Below, piece after piece: positions 1-4,595 of a stretch of DNA of 9,503 bases. This DNA comes from Microcaldota archaeon (GTDB taxonomy: Archaea > Micrarchaeota > Micrarchaeia > CAILAH01): positions 1 through 9,503 of the forward strand of contig JAOAKR010000024.1 in NCBI GenBank assembly GCA_026419815.1. The letters are read 5' to 3'. Below the pieces are notes generated by a model. That model saw only the letters and a list, made by a program, of their open reading frames with translations. It did no database searches and was not told the origin of the DNA. The translations under genes and the position numbers were made by a program. Numbering within the stretch: position 1 is the stretch's first letter; the number at the start of each line of letters is the position of its first letter.

Positions 1-75
1 GCCTTCGCAATTTTCTTTGTTGCACAAAGGAAAAGGATAAGGCAGAGACTCGGGGTTCGAATCCCCGTGAGTCCA
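1..75 (+). tRNA. tRNA-Ala (anticodon CGC), 3' part, intron-containing; 5' end outside window
   Basis: The T arm is clear: stem CGGGG (51-55), loop TTCGAAT (56-62), stem CCCCG (63-67). The 3' acceptor strand is TGAGTCC (68-74) with discriminator A75. U at position 70 of the tRNA (base 72) fits the G3:U70 alanine identity pair, although G3 itself is upstream of the window. The anticodon stem is GCC (1-3, partial) against GGCAG (41-45), with a 5-nt variable loop at 46-50. Removing the intron at 10-39 gives the 7-nt loop TTCGCAA, the usual tRNA-Ala(CGC) loop, so it decodes GCG. The gene is truncated by the window start; the D arm and 5' acceptor strand are not visible. CCA is not encoded (TTG follows A75). 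Confidence 0.88.
10..39 (+). other. tRNA intron (30 nt) at canonical position 37/38 with bulge-helix-bulge fold
   Basis: The two 3-nt bulges are C8-A9-A10 and T38-A39-A40, cut after the second base of each, giving an intron of 10-39. The central 4-bp helix is bases 4-7 against 34-37 (T-A, T-G, C-G, and a G7/A34 mismatch). The intron helix is 11-19 against 25-33 (9 bp with one T-G wobble) with loop TTGCA. This is the geometry recognised by the archaeal tRNA splicing endonuclease. The mismatch makes the motif slightly relaxed. Confidence 0.85.
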
Positions 76-80
76 TTGAA

Positions 81-222
81 GGGATGCTCGCTGCGCTGCG
101 CCCCTTCTACCCAGATTTGTGAGGGATGCTCGCTGCGCTGCGCCCCTTCTACCCAGATTTGTGAGGGATGCTCCCTGCGCTGCGCCCCTTCTACCCAGAT
201 TTGTGAGGGATGCTCCCTGCGC
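81..222. repeat. 42-bp tandem repeat, 3.4 copies, just 3' of tRNA-Ala
   Basis: Units lie at 81-122, 123-164, 165-206 and a partial fourth from 207 to about 222. Units 1 and 2 are identical. Units 3 and 4 share a single change, GCTCG to GCTCC, so the array has begun to diverge. There are no spacers between units, so it is not a CRISPR array. The repeat starts 5 bp after the tRNA end. GAAGGG (78-83) can pair with CCCTTC (102-107), so the transcript past the tRNA could fold. The 42-bp period is a multiple of three, so an open frame runs through it, but its product is only the repeat translated and is not a credible protein. Confidence 0.9.
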
Positions 223-244
223 CTGCACTTGGGCCGCAGCTTAA

Positions 245-262
245 ACGCAAAAATAAGTGCCA
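245..262 (-). terminator. Possible T-rich terminator of the TFE gene
   Basis: On the minus strand, just past the TFE stop (267-269), the sequence reads GGCACTTATTTTTGCG, with a run of five T at 249-253. Archaeal termination mostly needs a short U-run rather than a hairpin. No convincing stem is present, so this is only a candidate. Confidence 0.3.
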
Positions 263-266
263 CTAT

Positions 267-710
267 TTATTCCGCGGAATCTATGGTTGAGCCGCACCGC
301 ACGCACTTGAAAGCTGCGTCAGTTGCGGAATCAAATGAATATGCCTCACTGCAGCCACGGCACCTGAACGGGGCATCGCACTCCTCCTCAGCCGCACTCT
401 TCTCAGATGAGACATCAAACTCATAATTCTTGAGGAATGCCTTGAGCTTCTCGTGGTTCAGTGTCCAGATGTAGGTGTACTTGCCAGTGTCATCGTCAAA
501 GCTCCTCTTGTAGTCAATTAGGTTGTGGTTGTAAAGCTTGTTGAGCACCGCCCGTACGCGCGACGGCTTGACCTTTATGCGCTGGGATATGAATTCGGCT
601 GATACTGGCTTTTTCAGGAACGGTGCCACGAGCACAAACAGCTCACCAAAGTGAAGAACCGCCTTGTTCTTTATGTCAACGTCCTTTGTGATGTAGGTTA
701 ATGTTGCCAT
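267..710 (-). CDS. tfe: Transcription initiation factor E, alpha-type subunit (TFE)
   Basis: 147 aa, the archaeal homologue of TFIIE-alpha. It joins RNA polymerase and TBP/TFB at the promoter and helps open and stabilise the transcription bubble. Residues 1-95 are a winged-helix domain, with the family's stretch RVRAVLNKLYNHNLIDYKR (51-69) followed by DDDTGKYTYIW. After a charged linker (about 98-112) comes a C-terminal zinc ribbon with Cys117, Cys120, Cys136 and Cys139 (C-x2-C-x15-C-x2-C). The total is slightly shorter than the usual 170-180 aa. A GTG at 719 in the same frame would add three residues. I prefer ATG at 710 because GGTGG (720-716) is a Shine-Dalgarno with 5-nt spacing that overlaps that GTG, and because the TATA box at 746-754 predicts transcription starting near 724. 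It is a single gene, separated from rio1 by its own promoter. Confidence 0.9.
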   Translation of the reverse strand: MATLTYITKDVDIKNKAVLHFGELFVLVAPFLKKPVSAEFISQRIKVKPSRVRAVLNKLYNHNLIDYKRSFDDDTGKYTYIWTLNHEKLKAFLKNYEFDVSSEKSAAEEECDAPFRCRGCSEAYSFDSATDAAFKCVRCGSTIDSAE

Positions 711-724
711 AAGTGCCACCAGCG

Positions 725-762
725 TATATAAATTTATGCTTCCCTATTTATATACCTTTCTA
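725..762 (-). promoter_or_regulatory. TATA promoter of tfe
   Basis: On the minus strand the sequence GAAAGG-TATATAAAT (TATA at 754-746) has a purine/A-rich BRE directly upstream. The predicted start, about 26 bp from the box centre, is near 724, leaving a leader of about 14 nt that carries the GGTGG Shine-Dalgarno. A second TATA-like element, TTTATATA (732-725), would start inside the gene and is less likely to be used. Confidence 0.65.
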
Positions 763-807
763 TAACTATGGGCGCGCATAGTAGGTTTGGAGAGAAATAA
801 TATAAGC

Positions 808-1554
808 TTAACTCTGCCCCTCAAGCCAGCTTACGTCGGCGTTCGCGCCGTAAGAACGATAGTATTTAGAAATATTCGCCACATCCCTGTGCAGCCATTC
901 TGAGTAATGTGGGTGCCCCTTGAGAACGCCCTGCGCGAGGTCTATGAGCACCAGCCGACCGCCCGGGCCGCACAATATGTTATATTCGCTGAGGTCTGCG
1001 TGCACAAACCCTCCCTTGTGCATCTTGCGTATCTCACCCATAAGGAAATCGCATTCCCTTTGCGGGTCCAGCGGGCCCCTCTCCTTAAGTGTCTTGGCTG
1101 GGGCCCCATCCTCACCTATAAAATCCATTACGAGCACGTTGCCCCTGAACGCGTGCGGATGCGGCACGGGCACACCCATCTTCTCGCACAGGAGCAGGTT
1201 GCGGTATTCCTTTTTCACCCATTCGTGGATGAGCTTGCGCTTGTTGCTGCGCACCCTGAACCGCGGGTCATCAGCAATGTATTTCGCCATATGCACAAAA
1301 TCGCTGGTCTCAACCATATACACCTTGACCGCAAGGAAATCGGCAGGATAGCCAGGGGGCGGGGTGGCGCGGAACACTATTGACTCCTTGCCCTTCTTGA
1401 TTGGGAAATCCAGCGTCATTATGATGCCGCTGGCCATAAGCGAATAAATCTCCCTCAGCGTAAACCTGTCAAAAACCGAGCTTTCAACCTTTATCTGCTC
1501 CTTGAATACCTTCACGTCCCTTGCAGGCCTCTTGCGCTTTGAAACCTTTGCCAT
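808..1554 (-). CDS. rio1: RIO1-family serine/threonine kinase/ATPase
   Basis: 248 aa, normal for archaeal Rio1, an atypical kinase that acts on the pre-40S/30S particle late in small-subunit maturation. The N-terminal winged-helix segment includes VFDRFTLREIYSLM (27-40). The nucleotide loop is KKGKESIVFRA (53-63), equivalent to the RIO1 STGKEA loop, here with Lys in place of the first Ser/Thr. The ATP-binding lysine is in AVKVY (Lys77), followed by the RIO1 hallmark VETSDF. The catalytic loop is HADLSEYNIL (Asp187, Asn192) and the metal-binding motif is LIDLAQ (Asp205), followed by RDVANISKYY. The frame stays open to 1716, inside aIF1A, but the extra 54 residues do not resemble the family, so ATG 1554 is chosen. 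It is the third gene after aIF2-beta and aIF1A. The 145-bp spacer (1555-1699) holds no recognisable gene. T-rich sequence after the stop (806-785) may terminate the operon. Confidence 0.93.
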   Translation of the reverse strand: MAKVSKRKRPARDVKVFKEQIKVESSVFDRFTLREIYSLMASGIIMTLDFPIKKGKESIVFRATPPPGYPADFLAVKVYMVETSDFVHMAKYIADDPRFRVRSNKRKLIHEWVKKEYRNLLLCEKMGVPVPHPHAFRGNVLVMDFIGEDGAPAKTLKERGPLDPQRECDFLMGEIRKMHKGGFVHADLSEYNILCGPGGRLVLIDLAQGVLKGHPHYSEWLHRDVANISKYYRSYGANADVSWLEGQS

Positions 1555-1699
1555 AAGAATACCGCCCGATGCCCATAAACGCCCCAGCTGCAATCCCCAC
1601 ATTTCAACGCCACATAAGGCGGCACATATGCAGAACAAACTTGGGGCAAGCAGCGTATAGGCATACCAGCAATTCTTGGCCCTTGCCCTCGCCCGGGCA

Positions 1700-2059
1700 C
1701 TATACCCCAAACTCACGCGGAAGTATGCCCTTGTTCTTGAGCCATTCTACCTGTATGTGCGTATACCTCCAAGTAACGTCGCCCTTAGTGTCATCTATCT
1801 GCCAGGGCACCACCAAAATCACATCGTTGGCCTTTATCCAGGCCTGGCGCTTGAGCTTGCCGGGTATCCTCACCACCCGCTCCTTGCCATCTATGCACTG
1901 GACGCGCAGCCTGCTCCCGCCCAAAAGCGCGGTGACAAGCCCGAATATCTCGCCCTCATCCTTATGCGGGAGGCGTACGCGCATCACCTCCTCTCCGCCT
2001 GTCTGTGTGCCAGACCCGCCGCCGTGGTGCGGGCGGCCCTTGTTTTGCTGATACGCCAT
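1700..2059 (-). CDS. eif1a: Translation initiation factor aIF1A
   Basis: 119 aa, full length for archaeal aIF1A, the S1-type OB-fold factor that occupies the ribosomal A site during initiation and supports initiator tRNA and mRNA binding. The N-terminal tail (1-22) is basic and Gly/His-rich. The OB fold spans roughly residues 24-105, with EGEIFGLVTALLGGSRLRV (35-53), the conserved RIPGKLKRQAWIKANDVILV (64-83), and TWRYTHIQVEWLKNKG. The start is ATG 2059, preceded by GAGG (about 2070-2067) as Shine-Dalgarno. The gene begins 14 nt after the aIF2-beta stop, so the two are clearly cotranscribed. The aIF1A/Rio1 order is common in archaea. Confidence 0.95.
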   Translation of the reverse strand: MAYQQNKGRPHHGGGSGTQTGGEEVMRVRLPHKDEGEIFGLVTALLGGSRLRVQCIDGKERVVRIPGKLKRQAWIKANDVILVVPWQIDDTKGDVTWRYTHIQVEWLKNKGILPREFGV

Positions 2060-2073
2060 ACCAAAACCTCAAT

Positions 2074-2487
2074 TCATAGCATTGCCGGGTTGCGTGCGCC
2101 GCACGCCTCACATATCAGGACGTGGACGTTGCGGTCTGCAACCTCAAAGTGCGTGTCGTAGCTTGAGCAAACCTTGCACTTCACATACTTGGCCAGGAAA
2201 TCCTGCACTTTTGATGCGAGCAGCCGTGGGTCAACTTTCCCGTTAAATATCAGGCGCTTGCCGTCTATGCTGCTGGGCACCGCAAGCTCCTTTGAGAGGA
2301 ACTTTGACACTTGCTGCGGCTCGCGCCTCATAGTTGAGCACACGTCCCCGAAATTCCTAACTATCGTCTTGTTGCCCTGAGTGAGCACCTCAAGGTCCGG
2401 GAGCTCAAACCGCTCGGACTTTGCAGTGCGCTTCGGCATGCTTGAATACACGTTATTGAGAAGGCTCTCGTAATCACTCACGTCCAT
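2074..2487 (-). CDS. eif2b: Translation initiation factor aIF2, beta subunit
   Basis: 137 aa, the usual archaeal length. It is a subunit of the aIF2 heterotrimer, which brings Met-tRNAi to the small subunit. The N-terminal helix (about 3-13), which docks on aIF2-gamma, is followed by the alpha-beta core containing the family motif GNKTIVRNF (38-46), then REPQQVSKFLSKEL and IDGKRLIFNGK. The C-terminal zinc ribbon has Cys104, Cys107, Cys126 and Cys129 (C-x2-C-x18-C-x2-C). ATG 2487 lies about 28 bp from the TATA box at 2511-2518, so the mRNA is probably leaderless. It is the first gene of the aIF2-beta, aIF1A, rio1 operon. Its partner aIF2-gamma is 6.4 kb away on the other strand. Confidence 0.95.
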   Translation of the reverse strand: MDVSDYESLLNNVYSSMPKRTAKSERFELPDLEVLTQGNKTIVRNFGDVCSTMRREPQQVSKFLSKELAVPSSIDGKRLIFNGKVDPRLLASKVQDFLAKYVKCKVCSSYDTHFEVADRNVHVLICEACGARNPAML

Positions 2488-2549
2488 ACGCTATATTCAA
2501 GGCGGGAAACCTATATAAAGCAAATAAATATGCGCGCCGAATCCTTACT
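2488..2549. promoter_or_regulatory. Compact divergent promoter between eif2b and cbf5
   Basis: CTATATAAAG at 2511-2520 reads as a TATA box on both strands. Towards eif2b (minus) it predicts initiation near 2489, two bases before ATG 2487. Towards cbf5 (plus) it predicts initiation near 2542, 8 nt before ATG 2550. A second A/T box, AAATAAATA (2522-2530), could instead give a leaderless cbf5 transcript. The whole intergenic region is only 62 bp, so the two operons probably share or compete for TBP/TFB. Confidence 0.7.
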
Positions 2550-3434
2550 ATGCAATCGCGCATTGTGGATGCGGCAAGTGGGTGCTTTGTGGTCGTTGAC
2601 AAGCCGCGTGGGCCGCCAAGCGCACAGGTAGGGTCGTGGGTGCGCGACCTGCTCGGCGCACAAAAAAGCGGCCACATAGGCACGCTTGATCCAGCCGTCT
2701 CAGGCGTCCTCATAATTGCGCTCGGCAAGGCAATACGCCTGAGCAAATTCCTGTCCGGAGAGGACAAGGAGTACGTTGCGGTGATGCGGCTCCACGCGGA
2801 CGTCCCGCTGCATAAGGTTAGGCAGGCTATGCAGGAGTTTGTTGGGACAATCACGCAAAAGCCGCCCTTGCGCAGTGCAGTCGCAAAAAGGCCGCGCCAA
2901 AGAACAATATACGAAATTGAGCTCCTTGAATCCAAGGGAAGGGATGTGCTGTTCAGGGTGAAGTGCCAAGGCGGCACGTACATCCGCAAGCTCATTTTTG
3001 ATATGGGCAGGAAAATTGGGTGCGGCGCAAATATGCTTGAATTGCGCAGGATAAAAAGCGGTGATGTGGGCGAGACGGAGGCACATACCCTTTATGCGCT
3101 CAAGGATGCAGTATGGGAGTGCAAGGAAAGGGGGGACTGCACTGCGCTCAATGAGATGCTCATCCCTCCTGACAGGATGCTTGCAAGGCTCCCGGAAGCC
3201 CGCATTAAGGATACTGTGATGCCATCAATAGCGTATGGCGCCCCAATATACAGGAAGGGGCTTGCCTCACAGCCCTCCCAAAAGCGGGGGGGCTATGTGC
3301 GCGTGTATTCTGAATCGGGGAGGTTCTGCGGTGTTGCGCACGTTGAGGATGGGCCTGAGCTTTATGCAAAGATGGATGTAAACTGGCTTGACCCAAGGGA
3401 ATTCCAAAAGCAGTGGAAGCAGAAAAAGCAATAG
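2550..3434 (+). CDS. cbf5: tRNA/rRNA pseudouridine synthase Cbf5 (TruB family, dyskerin homologue)
   Basis: 294 aa. It is the catalytic subunit of the archaeal H/ACA ribonucleoprotein, which isomerises uridines in rRNA under guide-RNA direction, and it can also make tRNA pseudouridine-55. The TruB catalytic domain is seen in KSGHIGTLDPAVSGVL (39-54), where Asp47 is the nucleophile. Further family motifs are KPPLRSAV (104-111), RTIYEIELLE (118-127) and CQGGTYIRKL (139-148). The C-terminal PUA domain, about residues 220-285, includes SIAYGAPIY and VRVYSESGRFCGVA. The tail is Lys/Gln-rich. The size is slightly below the 330 aa common in other archaea. ATG 2550 sits next to the divergent promoter. 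It is convergent with ribL across a 95-bp spacer (3435-3529) in which I see no gene. Confidence 0.95.
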   Translation: MQSRIVDAASGCFVVVDKPRGPPSAQVGSWVRDLLGAQKSGHIGTLDPAVSGVLIIALGKAIRLSKFLSGEDKEYVAVMRLHADVPLHKVRQAMQEFVGTITQKPPLRSAVAKRPRQRTIYEIELLESKGRDVLFRVKCQGGTYIRKLIFDMGRKIGCGANMLELRRIKSGDVGETEAHTLYALKDAVWECKERGDCTALNEMLIPPDRMLARLPEARIKDTVMPSIAYGAPIYRKGLASQPSQKRGGYVRVYSESGRFCGVAHVEDGPELYAKMDVNWLDPREFQKQWKQKKQ

Positions 3435-3529
3435 CTGCGCGCCCAAAACTGCCAAGAGTTGTGGGGCCGATACGCACTCGCCCCATACGGCATATTTTGC
3501 AAGCATACTCGGTTGCAGGTGCACGCAAA

Positions 3530-4051
3530 TCAGCGCCTGCGTATGCGCTCCTTGATTTTTGTGGTCTTGTGCCGCCAGGGCTCACTCGCGCAGGAGTCCC
3601 TCAGCACAACAACATTGTGCCTCTTGCAGTATGCCAAAACTTCCTCGGGCATCTTTTGGTCATATCCCAAATAGATTATGCCCGGCTTAATTTTCTCTAT
3701 TGTACGCAACGGGCTATCACTGCCGCCCAGCACAACCTCATCAACAATCCTGAGTGCACGCACTAACTCCGCACGCTCTTGTTGAGTGTGCACAAGCTGC
3801 TTGCCGCTCTTCTCTGCCTGCTCATCGCTTGACACTATAACCACCAGCCTGCCCAGCGCTTTTGCGTGGGCCAGGTAATGCAGGTGCCCGGGATGCAGTA
3901 TGTCAAACGTACCTGCGGCAACCACTATTTTTTCGTCATCTGGCCTGCAAGATGGGCATTGCGGATTCACTGAACGCTTGCCACCACACCCACGTATGGC
4001 TGCACGCCTGCTCTGCGGCCTCCTTGCTGATGTCTTGCCCACACCCGACAC
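3530..4051 (-). CDS. ribL: RibL/TagD-type nucleotidyltransferase, probable archaeal FAD synthase, with Cys-containing N-terminal extension
   Basis: 173 aa. The cytidylyltransferase-like fold is clear: VVAAGTFDILHPGHLHYLAHAKALG (43-67) with the HxGH nucleotide motif HPGH (53-56), then ERAELVRAL (92-100), and LGYDQ (128-132). The closest family by pattern is archaeal RibL, which joins FMN and a nucleotide to make FAD. The C-terminal KTTKIKERI also recalls TagD-like enzymes, so the substrate is uncertain. The first 41 residues are an extra basic segment with Cys22, Cys32 and Cys35; most family members begin a few residues before the GTFD motif. I chose GTG 4051 because GGTGA (4060-4056) is a Shine-Dalgarno 4 nt upstream. 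A GTG at residue 43 would give a protein without the extension, but no Shine-Dalgarno precedes it. The gene starts 4 nt after the stop of the preceding unknown gene and is probably translated from the same mRNA. Confidence 0.75.
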   Translation of the reverse strand: MSGVGKTSARRPQSRRAAIRGCGGKRSVNPQCPSCRPDDEKIVVAAGTFDILHPGHLHYLAHAKALGRLVVIVSSDEQAEKSGKQLVHTQQERAELVRALRIVDEVVLGGSDSPLRTIEKIKPGIIYLGYDQKMPEEVLAYCKRHNVVVLRDSCASEPWRHKTTKIKERIRRR

Positions 4052-4055
4052 CTAA

Positions 4056-4595
4056 TCACCACGCTGAGAGGATGCTTTCGGTTGCCTCAAGCGAGCTGCT
4101 TATCTCCTTTTCAGCAAGCGGGCGTTGGGAAATTAGGAAGCCCGAGATTGATGCAAAAACCAGGCTCACCGCGGAGATATCCAGCGATTTTGCCCTTGAA
4201 ACAAGCCTGTCAACCCGTTCGGCAAATCCATATCGCTCCTTGAATTCCGAGACCGCATTGTCAAGTTCCTTCTCAAGAGCTTTCCGGTTGTCCCAGCACA
4301 TAATATGCCTGCGCAAATAGTCAAAATATTTTGGGTTCTCCTCCTTTATCCCGTAAACGCACCCAATAACAAAATTCAATGCCCCGCGCTCCTCTGCAGA
4401 TATGAACAGCTCTGAAAAAATCCGCTGGGCCTGCGGTGATAGCCTGCCAAGCCGCTCCTTGAACTCCGCGGAATTAAGCTCCTCCTTAAGGGAACTCTTC
4501 TCCTTCATCGCCTTGAACAGGCCGGGCCTTGCGTATATCCTCTTTACGATGCCTGCCGCAAACCTTGCGCCCGCATTCTTTTCAACTGCGCTCAT
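4056..4595 (-). CDS. Uncharacterised helical protein coupled to the GGDEF-like gene
   Basis: 179 aa; I do not recognise a family. It is rich in charged, predicted-helical sequence. Residues about 21-70 and 88-136 are Lys/Glu/Arg-rich and could form long amphipathic helices. Residues 138-156 (LDISAVSLVFASISGFLIS) are hydrophobic enough for one membrane helix or a buried core helix, followed by a polar acidic tail. There is no signal peptide and no metal-binding cluster. ATG 4595 is chosen over an upstream TTG (4601): it forms an ATGA overlap with the stop of the preceding gene and has GGAGGG (4610-4605) as a strong Shine-Dalgarno. The 4-nt overlap suggests stoichiometric, coupled synthesis, so a physical or regulatory partner of the GGDEF-like protein is the natural guess. 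Confidence 0.75.
   Translation of the reverse strand: MSAVEKNAGARFAAGIVKRIYARPGLFKAMKEKSSLKEELNSAEFKERLGRLSPQAQRIFSELFISAEERGALNFVIGCVYGIKEENPKYFDYLRRHIMCWDNRKALEKELDNAVSEFKERYGFAERVDRLVSRAKSLDISAVSLVFASISGFLISQRPLAEKEISSSLEATESILSAW

Noticed and set aside
81..222. CRISPR-like array next to the tRNA
   Set aside because: The units are head-to-tail with no spacers of different sequence, so it is a simple tandem repeat.
67..426. 119-aa plus-strand frame starting in the tRNA and running through the tandem repeat
   Set aside because: It begins inside the tRNA T arm, its first half is only the translated 42-bp repeat, and its second half is antisense to the TFE zinc ribbon.
907..1383. Plus-strand frames across rio1
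   Set aside because: They are antisense shadows of a strongly conserved kinase gene. The same holds for the frames opposite aIF1A, cbf5, the GGDEF-like gene, S6e and aIF2-gamma.
1512..1700. 62-aa minus-strand frame between aIF1A and Rio1
   Set aside because: It starts with GTG at the aIF1A stop, overlaps the conserved Rio1 start in another frame and has no recognisable features.
1555..1716. 54-residue N-terminal extension of Rio1
   Set aside because: The added sequence does not resemble RIO proteins, would overlap aIF1A, and the ATG at 1554 gives a normal family start.
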